Positions 46,515 to 56,139 of a stretch of DNA of 64,000 bases are shown here, piece after piece (within the stretch, counting starts at the first letter, position 1; each line of letters starts with the position of its first letter). Source of the stretch: Pectobacterium aroidearum (lineage in GTDB: Bacteria; Pseudomonadota; Gammaproteobacteria; Enterobacterales; Enterobacteriaceae). The notes under the pieces were generated by a model. It was not told the DNA's origin, made no database searches, and was given only the letters and a program-made list of their open reading frames with translations. The position numbers and the translations under genes are program-made. The DNA lies in assembly GCF_015689195.1 (NCBI RefSeq), contig NZ_CP065044.1, forward strand, positions 1,550,001-1,614,000, written 5' to 3'.

Positions 46515-46928
46515 ATGTCGTTATCTCTGTCTAAATTTTCCGCGTTAACGCTGCTTTGCGTCACGCTGGCCGGGTGCCAACAAACAGGAACGTCTGCCCA
46601 CAAAGGAACGGTGGCAGGTCAGTCTTCTGCGGTAACGGTCTCTCCTAACGATCAACTGAATCAGCTGTCGTCGCTGGTTGCAGCTACTCGCTATCTCAAA
46701 TCAAAATGTAATCGCAGCGATCTTCCCGATGATGCGACGGTTATGAATGTTGCGTTGACAGTGGCGAAACAAAGAGGCTGGAATGTTGCGAGCTACCAGG
46801 CTTTACCGCAGCGCAGTGAAAGCCTGTATCAAGGATTATTAAAAGATAGCACGCCAAAAGAGACGCAGTGTTCGGAGTTTAACCGTACGCTGACGCCGTT
46901 TATCGATGCTATTCGCAGTCGCGGCTAG
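46515..46928 (+). CDS. outS: Type II secretion pilotin lipoprotein OutS
   Basis: A 137-residue lipoprotein with lipobox LAGC (cysteine at about residue 19) followed by Gln, so destined for the outer membrane. It is the pilotin that binds the OutD C-terminus and guides the secretin to the outer membrane. The mature part is the small helical pilotin fold with paired cysteines (SKCNRSDLP and KETQCSEF). ATG 46515 is chosen because the signal peptide starts there; the frame from 46479 adds 12 unrelated residues. It converges with outB, overlapping by 4 bp, the arrangement expected beside out clusters. Confidence 0.85.
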   Translation: MSLSLSKFSALTLLCVTLAGCQQTGTSAHKGTVAGQSSAVTVSPNDQLNQLSSLVAATRYLKSKCNRSDLPDDATVMNVALTVAKQRGWNVASYQALPQRSESLYQGLLKDSTPKETQCSEFNRTLTPFIDAIRSRG

Positions 46929-47497
46929 GGCGCGGCGCTTCCACTTTCATCGGCGGCGGAACGTTCATTCTCATTGAATTTTCCGCCTGGCCAATCCTCC
47001 AACGCCTCCAAAATAAACACTTCACCCTCGACGCTGAAAATGGTCATGTCCTGTTGGATTTGTTCGATGGTCAACCCTTCTATTGGCGAATCGCCTTCAC
47101 GGAATTGCAGGCCGTTGAGCGTGATACTGCGCTTGGCTTCATCCGACGTGTAAACGTGTGCGCTGTAGGTCAGCGGTGGAACCTCACCATTGCTGATGGC
47201 AGGTAACGGCAATGTGGTTCTTTTCTCTGGCAGTGCAGGCGCCTCGACATGAGCTTCTTCTTGCTGAGGTGGTGTCGCCGCGGGTGCGGCTGGTGCTTGT
47301 CCCTCTGCCGCAGGCAAGGTAGCAGCTTGGGCAGCTAAAGCGACGGCAGGAGAAGTAGAACTCCCCCAGCGCTGATGGCTGAACCAGCCAAGTGCGATAA
47401 AAAGCAGAGCATAAATAACCATCAAATACCCAGGCATGGGGTATTTGGCAAGCAGCGCTGGCTGTGAGTGTGTCTGTGCGTCCGGTGCGTTATCCAC
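46925..47497 (-). CDS. outB: Type II secretion protein OutB (GspB)
   Basis: A 190-residue bitopic inner-membrane protein: a short cytoplasmic N-terminus, a transmembrane helix (about residues 24-42, GYLMVIYALLFIALGWF), a Pro/Ala-rich linker, and a C-terminal periplasmic homology-region domain, PPLTYSAHVYTSDEAKRSITLNG...IEQIQQDMTIFSVEGE. In Dickeya, OutB is a scaffold that contacts the OutD secretin. Its stop overlaps that of the convergent outS. Confidence 0.88.
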   Translation of the reverse strand: MDNAPDAQTHSQPALLAKYPMPGYLMVIYALLFIALGWFSHQRWGSSTSPAVALAAQAATLPAAEGQAPAAPAATPPQQEEAHVEAPALPEKRTTLPLPAISNGEVPPLTYSAHVYTSDEAKRSITLNGLQFREGDSPIEGLTIEQIQQDMTIFSVEGEVFILEALEDWPGGKFNENERSAADESGSAAP

Positions 47498-48015
47498 GCG
47501 CTAATCCTTAATTATCTACTTAGGCCGTGTAGCCTCACATCATAAACGAAAGTAGGGTGAGTAGGATGGTGCCGTCTGCCTTATTTTGCAAAAAATAGGA
47601 AGAGCCAGAAAACTGAATCTCTCGGTTATGTGACAGTTCCTCCATTTTGATTAAAAACTATTGCAATCATAATAATCACATATGGAATCTTGAAGCGGGT
47701 CGCAAAAAAAACGTGCGAATTTGCTTTAATGAAACCATGTTTTACCCTTGTAGGTATGGCGTTTCTTTTCAAGGTTTGAATAGTCAATAAATGTGGAGGT
47801 CATAATCATTTAATTAACATTTCCGAGTGTTAAATCAGCAGTCTCATTATGTGGTTTTTACTACAGGTATTGCGCTGCTTTTTTATCAATCAGGGATGTA
47901 AAAATCTGCCGTTAATTTATGAATAAAAGCAATTTTAAAGTATGCGATTAATATCGCAGGGTTTTGTGCGGATTTATTTTTCTATTTTGATAATTAAAAA
48001 ATACTGAGGGATAAA
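47498..48015. other. Divergent promoter region of outB and the pectate lyase gene
   Basis: About 520 bp, AT-rich, containing a KdgR-like box (47727-47747). No credible gene. TGTGA at about 47630 lacks a proper CRP partner half-site. Confidence 0.5.
47727..47747. promoter_or_regulatory. KdgR-box-like operator
   Basis: Within TAATGAAACCATGTTTTACC the core ATGAAAC and ATGTTT half-sites match the KdgR consensus AAATGAAAC..TGTTTCATTT at about 14 of 20 positions. KdgR represses pectinase and out genes until pectin breakdown products appear. The box could serve the pectate lyase gene (268 bp downstream) or outB (230 bp away). Confidence 0.6.
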
Positions 48016-49584
48016 ATGTTTAGAGCGGTTATTGGGACTGGTCGTTTACGCACCTGTGCGGTAGCTATTGCCTTTTCTGGGCTCGTGCTTTCCGGGTGTG
48101 ATAATAGTCAGAAACCAGTGGAAGAAGCGGCTCCGCCAGATTTGCAGGTGAAAACGGCACCGTTTGGCTGGGCTGCGCAATATCAGAATACGGATGGTAA
48201 GTTTTATGCAACGACGGGGGGCGAAGGCGCACATGAAAATAGCATTTATGTCGTGACCAGCCGCCAGGAATTAAAAGATGCGTTAAATAATATACGCAGT
48301 CCCCTTTATATCGCAGGCGATGCCGATGCGGAGTTGAAGGCAAAGTTAGAGCCTAAAATTATCTATTGGCAAGGCACTATCCGCGGCGATGATTTAGGTA
48401 ATGGGCGCTATGCGGATGCTGAGTATTATAAAACCAAGCCGAATAAAACAACGTTTGATTTTGATTTATATGTCAAAGCGTTCGATCAGGATTATATGGC
48501 GCAGTTGAAAGCGACGGCGGATGCGGGTGGCAGCGATGCGGCGGCGGCTAGCGCGGAACTGAGCCTGCTTAAGAAACAAAATGGTCAACGCTCGCAGTAT
48601 GCCAACAACCAGAAGGCGCAGATTCAATTTCAGGTACCGCCGAATACCACGATTTTAGGCGTAGGTAGCGAAGCGAAACTGGTGGAAGGTTATTTATCCC
48701 TCAACACCTTAAGTCATACGTTTGGCAAAACTGATAACAGCAACATCATTATCCGTAATATTACCTTTCAGGCGCCGCGCGACTTTGCCCCAGCATGGGA
48801 TGCCAGCGACGGCGATAAAGGGAACTGGAATGCCCGTTATGATGCCGTCTCGATTAATGCCAGCAAAAATGTTTGGGTTGATCACTGCACCTTTACGGAT
48901 GGTGAACATCCTGACTATCAGGAACCGGTGTTATTTGGCAAACATATCCAACGCCATGATGGCCTGCTGGATATAGAAGACGCTGCCGATTATCTGACGA
49001 TTTCCTACAACATTTTCGCTCAGCATGACAAAACGGTATTAATTGGCTCCGGTGACGGTGATAAAGGGGAATATCGAATCACTTTTGAAGGGAATTTATG
49101 GGACAACAGCGTGCAGCGTTCTCCGCGAGTGCGTTTTGGTCAGGTGCATTTGCTCAATAATTACCATCGCGGGGCAACGGACACGAATTACCCCATTCTG
49201 TATGCCGTTGGGATGGGATTCGACTCCTCCATTCTTTCCGAAAGTAACGTGTTTAATTTCCAGGGCGGGGGAGCGGATGAAAAGTTGATTATCGGCGCCT
49301 ACAAGGGAAGCAAATTTAAAGACAACGGCTCCTGGTTCAATGGCAATCCGGCAAGCAATTTGAATCAAATCGCATTAGACAAATGCAGTGCATTGCAAGA
49401 AACCGAGAAGGCCGCTGCCGCAAACTCAGGGAAAGCAGTACCCGCATGGGCGCTGGAGACCTGCACCAATGAATTGGAATGGAGCCCACCTTATGCGTAC
49501 AGCGCAGGGAAATCCCTCGCCGTCGTTGAGAAATATGTTCTGGAAAATGCCGGTGCGGGAAAACTGGAGATTGCCCTGCCGTAG
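48016..49584 (+). CDS. Pectate lyase, family PL1, predicted lipoprotein
   Basis: A 522-residue parallel beta-helix pectate lyase that would cleave polygalacturonate by beta-elimination using calcium. PL1 features: WVDHCTFTDGEHPDYQ, DGLLDIEDAADYLTISYN (calcium-binding acids), and the catalytic arginine in QRSPRVRFGQVHLLNNYH. The N-terminus has a lipobox, L25-S-G-C28, with Asp at +2, the residue that normally keeps enterobacterial lipoproteins in the inner membrane. A normally secreted enzyme as a lipoprotein is unusual. It starts behind GAGGGA at 48016 and lies between outB and outC. Confidence 0.88.
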   Translation: MFRAVIGTGRLRTCAVAIAFSGLVLSGCDNSQKPVEEAAPPDLQVKTAPFGWAAQYQNTDGKFYATTGGEGAHENSIYVVTSRQELKDALNNIRSPLYIAGDADAELKAKLEPKIIYWQGTIRGDDLGNGRYADAEYYKTKPNKTTFDFDLYVKAFDQDYMAQLKATADAGGSDAAAASAELSLLKKQNGQRSQYANNQKAQIQFQVPPNTTILGVGSEAKLVEGYLSLNTLSHTFGKTDNSNIIIRNITFQAPRDFAPAWDASDGDKGNWNARYDAVSINASKNVWVDHCTFTDGEHPDYQEPVLFGKHIQRHDGLLDIEDAADYLTISYNIFAQHDKTVLIGSGDGDKGEYRITFEGNLWDNSVQRSPRVRFGQVHLLNNYHRGATDTNYPILYAVGMGFDSSILSESNVFNFQGGGADEKLIIGAYKGSKFKDNGSWFNGNPASNLNQIALDKCSALQETEKAAAANSGKAVPAWALETCTNELEWSPPYAYSAGKSLAVVEKYVLENAGAGKLEIALP

Positions 49585-49642
49585 CCATCTGATCTTACTC
49601 GTTATTTAAATTTTCATCTGTAAACCCTCCGCCTGATGTGTG

Positions 49643-49675
49643 TCTCCCTGTGGTAATGATTCTGCCGCAGGGAGA
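49643..49675 (+). promoter_or_regulatory. Stem-loop between the pectate lyase and polygalacturonase genes
   Basis: TCTCCCTGTGG and CCGCAGGGAGA pair (one G-T wobble) with an 11-nt loop, without a T-run. It may be a processing or partial termination site between the two pectinase genes. Confidence 0.5.
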
Positions 49676-49710
49676 AAGATGTCGGGCGATATAAAAATAC
49701 AGGAAATGTT

Positions 49711-51690
49711 ATGACTGATTTTTTACCTCGTACTCGCCTTACGCTCTGCGCGACACTCGTTCTGAGCGGCCTGATTGCCGGATGCAGCGATAGCGACTCA
49801 ACGCCGAATGTGGATGTTGACCGTTCTGCCGCGCCACAGAATCTTAAAGTGCCGACATTGGCCTATGATGACAACAGTGTGGTACTGGCCTGGGAAAAAC
49901 CGACCAAACCTGCCGCGGGTATTAAGGATTACCGTGTCTACATGAATGGAACCTTGCTGGGCGGCACGATTGACAACCAGAACACTCATTCGCCCGCCAA
50001 GCCTTATATCGATAACTTCTACAACGCGATCGATACCGATAACTGGCATGTTCGCGTTAGCTTCCATAATTTCAAGGTGACGAATCTGTCGCCGGAAACG
50101 GAATATCGCTTCACGGTGCGCGCGCTTTATGACGACGGCAAAGAATCGGTAGATAGTGAAACCATCGTGCAGAAAACAACGGCGACGCCAGCCTCATTGA
50201 ATGTAACCAACTACGGTGCAAAAGGGGATGGCATAGCCAATGACACGCTGGCGATTCAGAAGGCAATTGACGATTGTACGCCAACGGCGTATCCGAAAGG
50301 GTGTAAAGTCGTGGTTGAAGGGGGAACGTTTAAAACTGGCGCGCTGTTCCTGCATAGCGACATGACGTTTGAGGTTGCAAAAGGCGCTACGCTGCTGGGG
50401 TCGGCAAATGGTGACGACTATCCACTTGCCCGCGGTTACTATCTCTACCCTTACACTTCCCCTCAATTACCTAAGCGTCCGCCTTCGCTGATCAACGTGT
50501 TGGAAGCGGACGATCGGGGCAATAGCCATGCCGGTACCTTTAAAAATATTCGTATCGTCGGACAGGGTACGATTGATGGCAACGGTTGGACGCGCGGCAT
50601 TAAAGCCAGTGATACAAACATTACTGAAATTGATGAATTAAAGAACGAATTGCCACTCTATCGTGCGAGCAAAGCGACCAATGTTGGCAGTGACGGTATT
50701 CTGGCAAAAGACCAAACGGCCAAAGCCGTTACTGAAGGCATGTCACTGGAGGAAGCGTACAAAAACCGACGCTCCAGCCTGATGACGCTGCGTGGCGTGA
50801 GCAATATGTATCTGGAAGGGCTGACGATTCTGAACCCGGCTTACCACGGTGTGATGGTGCTGGAATCCGAAAATGTGGCGATGAATGCGCTGGTGCACAC
50901 GACGTATGATGCGAATAATGCGGATGGCATTGAATTCGGCAACAGCCAAAACGTCATGGTATTCAATAACTTTTTTGATACAGGTGATGACAGCGTAAAC
51001 TTTGCGGCAGGGTACGGTGCCGAGGTGGCGACGCTGGGGCAAAAAGCGCAGAGTGGGGCCTGGATCTTCAATAACTACTTCCGCCGCGGACACGGCGCGG
51101 TGGTCACGGGTAGCCATACCGGTGCCTGGATTGAAAAAATTGTTGCTGAAGATAACGTCATGAATAAGACGGATGTTGGCTTGCGCATGAAGAGTCGACC
51201 CTATTATGGTGGCGGCTCGCGTGACGTGGTATTCCGTAATAACGCGATGCGTGATATTGTCAACGAGCCGTTCGTTTTCACTATCAAATATAAAGCGGAC
51301 GTGAACGATACCCAGCCTGCGGCTGAACCTGCACAATTCCGTGATGTGACCGTCTCCAACGTCACGATTGATGGCTCAGCGAAGAAAAACAGCATTCTGG
51401 TCGATGGGATGACCATCGCTGAGATGGCTGATGCGTATAAGTTCTCTTTTGAACGTGATGCCTATCATCAAGGCTTGCATTTTGAGAATGTAAAATTCAG
51501 AAGTGTAAAAGCCACGGACATTACGTTCCTGAAGAACAGTGACTTTAAAAATGTCATTTTTGAGAATGTACCGGGAGCCTGGAATTTCGGTCATATTGAA
51601 AATATCAGGCTCGAAGACCGTGTAAATAATGATGCCGCGCTGACGACCAGCGGTGATGAAACCATCACCCGGGAAGCCGCAACGGAATAA
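49711..51690 (+). CDS. Exo-type polygalacturonase, family GH28, predicted lipoprotein
   Basis: A 659-residue enzyme resembling PehX-type exo-poly-alpha-D-galacturonosidases that release digalacturonate. After a lipobox (I22-A-G-C25, Ser at +2, outer-membrane sorting) comes a fibronectin type III-like domain (about residues 38-155) and then the GH28 beta-helix. Active-site motifs are NADGIEFG, DTGDDSVNF, RRGHGAVVTGSHTG and VGLRMKSRP, the NxD, DD, GHG and RxK set. It follows the pectate lyase gene by 126 bp and ends only 50 bp before outC. Confidence 0.88.
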   Translation: MTDFLPRTRLTLCATLVLSGLIAGCSDSDSTPNVDVDRSAAPQNLKVPTLAYDDNSVVLAWEKPTKPAAGIKDYRVYMNGTLLGGTIDNQNTHSPAKPYIDNFYNAIDTDNWHVRVSFHNFKVTNLSPETEYRFTVRALYDDGKESVDSETIVQKTTATPASLNVTNYGAKGDGIANDTLAIQKAIDDCTPTAYPKGCKVVVEGGTFKTGALFLHSDMTFEVAKGATLLGSANGDDYPLARGYYLYPYTSPQLPKRPPSLINVLEADDRGNSHAGTFKNIRIVGQGTIDGNGWTRGIKASDTNITEIDELKNELPLYRASKATNVGSDGILAKDQTAKAVTEGMSLEEAYKNRRSSLMTLRGVSNMYLEGLTILNPAYHGVMVLESENVAMNALVHTTYDANNADGIEFGNSQNVMVFNNFFDTGDDSVNFAAGYGAEVATLGQKAQSGAWIFNNYFRRGHGAVVTGSHTGAWIEKIVAEDNVMNKTDVGLRMKSRPYYGGGSRDVVFRNNAMRDIVNEPFVFTIKYKADVNDTQPAAEPAQFRDVTVSNVTIDGSAKKNSILVDGMTIAEMADAYKFSFERDAYHQGLHFENVKFRSVKATDITFLKNSDFKNVIFENVPGAWNFGHIENIRLEDRVNNDAALTTSGDETITREAATE

Positions 51691-51698
51691 GGCATTTT

Positions 51699-51720
51699 CC
51701 CCACGCCCATCGGCGTGGGG
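51699..51720 (+). promoter_or_regulatory. Stem-loop between the polygalacturonase gene and outC
   Basis: CCCCACGCC and GGCGTGGGG form a perfect 9-bp stem with a 4-nt loop, but AGTATT follows, not a T-run. It sits in the whole 50-bp gap before outC and may set the ratio between peh and out mRNA. Confidence 0.6.
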
Positions 51721-51740
51721 AGTATTATGGATGATTATCT

Positions 51741-52604
51741 ATGGCACGATTGCAAGCTTTCAAAGAACCGTCTTTTAATTCGTTGGTTGCGACTTTTCGG
51801 TCACTGCCCGCGCCGCTGATCCGACGTATCGTGTTGGGGCTGATTTTACTGCTGATTTGCCAGCAGTTGGCCGTCTTGACCTGGCGCTTTCTCCTTCCTG
51901 AAGATTCACGCATTGTTGGCGTGTCGGTGACGCCTGCCCAGGCGAAAGAAAAACCCGTGACGCCCGGTGACTTTACCCTGTTTGGCCATGCTCCTGATGC
52001 GGATGCCGCTGCGGCTAACGATGCTGCGCTATCTGGTGATATTCCGCTGACATCGTTAAATATCAGTCTGACAGGGGTTCTGGCGAGTGAAGATGCTAAG
52101 CGTTCGATTGCCATCATCGCTAAAGATAGTCAGCAATACAGCCGCAACGTCGGCGATGCCATTCCGGGCTATGAAGCCAAAATTGTGACTATCTCTGCCG
52201 ATCGTGTTGTGATCCAGTATCAGGGGCGCTATGAAGCGCTGCATTTGTATCAGGAAGAAAACACCGCCGATGCACCGCCGTCTTCTGGCGCATTTAGTCA
52301 GGTGAAAGAGGAAATACAAAAAAATCCCCTCTCGGCACAGGATTACCTCACCATTTCTCCCGTCACGGAAGAAGAAGTACTGAAAGGATATCAGTTAAAC
52401 CCCGGCAAAAATCCCGATCTTTTCTACCGCGCAGGCTTGCAGGACAACGATCTCGCAGTGTCATTAAACGGCATGGATTTACGCGATGCAGGTCAGGCAC
52501 AGCAGGCGATGGCGCAACTGGCAGGGATGAGCAAATTTAATTTGACCGTTGAGCGTGATGGTCAACAGCAGGATATATATCTGGCATTGGATGGAGACCA
52601 CTAA
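51741..52604 (+). CDS. outC: Type II secretion protein OutC (GspC)
   Basis: A 287-residue inner-membrane protein: cytoplasmic N-terminus, transmembrane helix at about residues 28-48 (RRIVLGLILLLICQQLAVLTW), a periplasmic homology region (LNISLTGVLASEDAKRSIAII) and a C-terminal PDZ domain (ISPVTEEEVLKGYQLNPG...LQDNDLAVSLNGMDLRDAGQ). It couples the OutD secretin to the inner-membrane platform and helps select substrates. It is the first gene of the outC-O operon; outD starts one base after its stop. Confidence 0.93.
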   Translation: MARLQAFKEPSFNSLVATFRSLPAPLIRRIVLGLILLLICQQLAVLTWRFLLPEDSRIVGVSVTPAQAKEKPVTPGDFTLFGHAPDADAAAANDAALSGDIPLTSLNISLTGVLASEDAKRSIAIIAKDSQQYSRNVGDAIPGYEAKIVTISADRVVIQYQGRYEALHLYQEENTADAPPSSGAFSQVKEEIQKNPLSAQDYLTISPVTEEEVLKGYQLNPGKNPDLFYRAGLQDNDLAVSLNGMDLRDAGQAQQAMAQLAGMSKFNLTVERDGQQQDIYLALDGDH

Positions 52605-52605
52605 T

Positions 52606-54645
52606 TTGTTTAGCAAGGGACAGGGATTTTTTAAGCCTCAGGTTTTTTCAAAACATAAAAACCAATGGCTTGGTCATGTACGCCGTAAGAGCATGTTATT
52701 ACTCAGCGGGAGCGTTTTGCTGATGGCGTCATCATTGGCGTGGAGCGCCGAATTCTCCGCCAGTTTTAAGGGCACGGATATTCAGGAGTTTATCAATACC
52801 GTCAGTAAGAATTTGAATAAGACGGTCATTATCGATCCGTCGGTCAGCGGAACGATCACCGTACGCAGCTATGACATGATGAACGAAGAACAGTATTACC
52901 AGTTCTTCCTGAGCGTGCTGGATGTCTATGGATTTACCGTTATTCCGATGGATAACAACGTCCTGAAAATCATTCGCTCGAAGGATGCGAAATCGACGTC
53001 TATGCCGCTGGCGACTGACGATCAGCCGGGCATTGGCGATGAAGTGGTGACACGCGTCGTGCCGGTGAACAATGTCGCTGCCCGCGATTTGGCGCCGCTG
53101 CTGCGCCAGTTGAACGATAACGCTGGCGCCGGGAGCGTGGTGCATTACGAACCGTCGAACGTGCTGCTGATGACCGGCCGCGCGGGGGTGATCAAACGGT
53201 TGATGACGATTGTCGAACGGGTTGATCAGACGGGCGATCGGAATGTGACCAGCATACCGCTGTCTTACGCTTCCTCGACGGAAGTGGTGAAAATGGTGAA
53301 TGAGCTGAACAAGATGGATGAGAAATCCGCCTTGCCCGGCATGTTGACCGCTAACGTGGTGGCTGACGAACGAACCAACTCGGTGCTGGTGCGCGGAGAA
53401 CCTAACTCACGCCAGCGCGTTATCGACATGATCAAACAGCTCGATCGCCAGCAGGCGGTACAGGGCAACACCAAAGTTATCTACCTTAAGTACGCGAAAG
53501 CGGCCGATCTGGTCGAAGTGCTCACTGGCGTCGGCGACAGTATTCAAACCGACCAGCAAAATGCGCTGCCTGCGCTGCGCAAAGACATTTCGATTAAGGC
53601 CCACGAACAAACTAACTCACTGATTGTGAATGCGGCACCTGACATCATGCGCGATCTGGAACAGGTGATTGCACAGTTGGATATCCGCCGTCCGCAGGTA
53701 CTGGTCGAAGCGATTATCGCAGAAGTACAGGATGCCGATGGAATGAATCTGGGTGTTCAATGGGCGAATAAAAATGCCGGGGTAACGCAATTCACCAATA
53801 CGGGATTGCCGATTACGACAATGATGGCAGGAGCGGACCAATTTCGACGTGATGGAACGCTTGGCACGGCAGCGACAACGGCACTTGGCGGTTTCAACGG
53901 GATTGCCGCCGGTTTCTATCAGGGTAACTGGGGCATGCTGATGACGGCGCTGTCTAGCAACAGCAAGAACGACATTCTGGCAACGCCCAGTATCGTGACG
54001 CTGGATAATATGGAAGCGACGTTTAACGTTGGGCAGGAAGTACCTGTATTGGCAGGTTCGCAGACGACATCCGGCGACAACGTTTTCCAAACAGTGGAAC
54101 GTAAAACGGTCGGTATCAAACTGAAGGTGAAACCCCAAATCAACGAAGGCGACTCCGTTCTGCTGGAAATCGAACAGGAAGTCTCCAGCGTGGCTGATGC
54201 CGCCTCCAGCAGCAGCACCAACCTTGGCGCAACATTCAATACGCGTACCGTTAATAACGCGGTGCTGGTCAGCAGCGGCGAAACCGTGGTGGTTGGCGGT
54301 TTGCTGGATAAAAGTACGAATGAGTCTGCAAGCAAAGTGCCCCTATTGGGCGATATTCCCGTTCTGGGATACTTGTTCCGCTCCAACAGTCAGGAAACGA
54401 AAAAGCGTAACCTGATGCTGTTTATCCGTCCTTCCATTATTCGCGATCGCAGTCAGTACCAGAGTGCTTCTGCCAGTAAGTATCATTCGTTCAATGCTGA
54501 AGAAGAGAAGCAGCGAGAGGCGAATGGCGGGAAGGCTAATCTGCTGGATAACGATTTACTGCGCTTGCCGGAAGGCGGGAACGCCTATACGTTCCGTCAG
54601 GTTCAGTCCTCTATTGTGGCGTTTTATCCGGCGGGCGGGAAATGA
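52606..54645 (+). CDS. outD: Type II secretion secretin OutD (GspD)
   Basis: Outer-membrane secretin forming the exit pore, about 680 residues. A signal peptide ends around MASSLAWSA; periplasmic N0 ([21 protein letters not shown]), N1, N2 and N3 domains follow, then the secretin core with [11 protein letters not shown], the transmembrane-ring motif [16 protein letters not shown], and an S-domain at the end that binds OutS. Start: TTG 52606 has GGAG eight bases upstream; ATG 52591 inside outC is an alternative. The N-terminal region before the hydrophobic core is long for a signal peptide. Confidence 0.92.
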   Translation: MFSKGQGFFKPQVFSKHKNQWLGHVRRKSMLLLSGSVLLMASSLAWSAEFSASFKGTDIQEFINTVSKNLNKTVIIDPSVSGTITVRSYDMMNEEQYYQFFLSVLDVYGFTVIPMDNNVLKIIRSKDAKSTSMPLATDDQPGIGDEVVTRVVPVNNVAARDLAPLLRQLNDNAGAGSVVHYEPSNVLLMTGRAGVIKRLMTIVERVDQTGDRNVTSIPLSYASSTEVVKMVNELNKMDEKSALPGMLTANVVADERTNSVLVRGEPNSRQRVIDMIKQLDRQQAVQGNTKVIYLKYAKAADLVEVLTGVGDSIQTDQQNALPALRKDISIKAHEQTNSLIVNAAPDIMRDLEQVIAQLDIRRPQVLVEAIIAEVQDADGMNLGVQWANKNAGVTQFTNTGLPITTMMAGADQFRRDGTLGTAATTALGGFNGIAAGFYQGNWGMLMTALSSNSKNDILATPSIVTLDNMEATFNVGQEVPVLAGSQTTSGDNVFQTVERKTVGIKLKVKPQINEGDSVLLEIEQEVSSVADAASSSSTNLGATFNTRTVNNAVLVSSGETVVVGGLLDKSTNESASKVPLLGDIPVLGYLFRSNSQETKKRNLMLFIRPSIIRDRSQYQSASASKYHSFNAEEEKQREANGGKANLLDNDLLRLPEGGNAYTFRQVQSSIVAFYPAGGK

Positions 54646-56138
54646 GTGACGTTGCCTCCCAGATTATAGAATTACGCCCCATACTGCCTTTTGCCTATGC
54701 TCGGTCGCAGCAAATTTTGCTGTTGCAGCGGGAAAATGATACCAGTCTGCGGACGATCTGTGTCGCGCAAACGCCGCCAGCCGCCTTGCTGGAGGCACGT
54801 CGGATTGCAGGCTGTTCGCTTAAGATTGAACGCGTTACGGAAGACGAATTTGAGCGGCAATTAGTTATCAGCTATCAGCGTGATTCGGAAGAAGCCCGTC
54901 GTCTGATGGAAGACATCGGCAATGAGATGGATTTCTATACGCTGGTGGAAGAGCTACCGGACAGCGATGATTTGCTTGATGCCGATGATGATGCGCCGAT
55001 TATCCGCCTGATCAATGCGATGCTGACCGAAGCGATTAAGGATAAGGCGTCGGATATTCATATCGAAACGTATGAGCGCTATTTGTTGATCCGTTTCCGT
55101 GTCGATGGTGTGCTGCGTGAAATCCTGCGTCCACAGCGTAAGCTGGCGTCGCTGCTGGTATCGCGTATCAAGGTCATGGCCAAGCTGGATATTGCGGAAA
55201 AACGTATCCCGCAGGATGGACGCATGGCGCTGCGGGTGGGGGGACGAGCGATTGACGTTCGTGTCTCCACGCTGCCGTCGAACTATGGTGAACGCGTTGT
55301 GCTGCGTTTGCTGGATAAAAACAGCGTGAAGCTCGATCTTGAACTGCTGGGCATGTCGCAGCGCAACCGGCAGCAGCTGGACAGCCTGATCCATCGTCCA
55401 CATGGCATTATTCTTGTCACCGGTCCGACAGGGTCGGGGAAAAGTACCACGCTGTACGCTGCGCTCAGCCGCCTGAATGCTTCGGAACGTAACATCATGA
55501 CGGTGGAAGATCCCATCGAGTATGAGCTGGAAGGCATTGGGCAAACCCAGGTCAATACCAAGGTGGATATGACGTTTGCCCGCGGGCTGCGTGCCATTCT
55601 GCGTCAGGACCCGGACGTTGTGCTGGTAGGGGAAATTCGTGATGGTGAAACGGCACAGATTGCCGTGCAGGCATCGCTGACCGGTCACCTTGTGTTATCC
55701 ACACTGCATACCAATAGCGCGCTGGGCGCGCTGTCTCGTTTACAGGATATGGGCGTCGAGCCTTTCCTGCTGTCAACCTCTCTGCTGGGCGTGCTTGCAC
55801 AGCGTCTGGTCAGAACGCTGTGTTCTGAGTGTAGCCAGCCGCATCCGGTCGATCCGGTTCAGGCCGAACAGATGGGGATCGCACCGGGTACGCTGCTGCA
55901 TAATCCGGTGGGTTGCCCGCAGTGTAGCTATACCGGCTATCGGGGACGTATCGGCATTCATGAACTGGTACTGATCAATGACGACGTTCGCGCCGCGATC
56001 CACCGCAGCGACGGTGAAATGGCGATTGCGCAGATTCTGGGCACAAGTCGAACGACAATTCGTCAGGACGGGCTGGAAAAGGTACTGGCGGGGTTCACGA
56101 CCTGGGAAGAAGTGATCCGCGTAACCAAAGAGGAATGA
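54642..56138 (+). CDS. outE: Type II secretion ATPase OutE (GspE)
   Basis: Cytoplasmic hexameric ATPase powering the pseudopilus, 498 residues. It has Walker [10 protein letters not shown], Asp box [12 protein letters not shown], Walker B region [19 protein letters not shown], His box [15 protein letters not shown], and the zinc tetracysteine CSEC...CPQC in the C-terminal part. The N-terminal domain binds OutL. It overlaps outD by 4 bp. Confidence 0.96.
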   Translation: MSDVASQIIELRPILPFAYARSQQILLLQRENDTSLRTICVAQTPPAALLEARRIAGCSLKIERVTEDEFERQLVISYQRDSEEARRLMEDIGNEMDFYTLVEELPDSDDLLDADDDAPIIRLINAMLTEAIKDKASDIHIETYERYLLIRFRVDGVLREILRPQRKLASLLVSRIKVMAKLDIAEKRIPQDGRMALRVGGRAIDVRVSTLPSNYGERVVLRLLDKNSVKLDLELLGMSQRNRQQLDSLIHRPHGIILVTGPTGSGKSTTLYAALSRLNASERNIMTVEDPIEYELEGIGQTQVNTKVDMTFARGLRAILRQDPDVVLVGEIRDGETAQIAVQASLTGHLVLSTLHTNSALGALSRLQDMGVEPFLLSTSLLGVLAQRLVRTLCSECSQPHPVDPVQAEQMGIAPGTLLHNPVGCPQCSYTGYRGRIGIHELVLINDDVRAAIHRSDGEMAIAQILGTSRTTIRQDGLEKVLAGFTTWEEVIRVTKEE

Positions 56139-56139
56139 T

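Noticed and set aside
47628-47650. Possible CRP site near the pectate lyase promoter
   Set aside because: TGTGA is present but the second half-site TCACA is missing at the right spacing.
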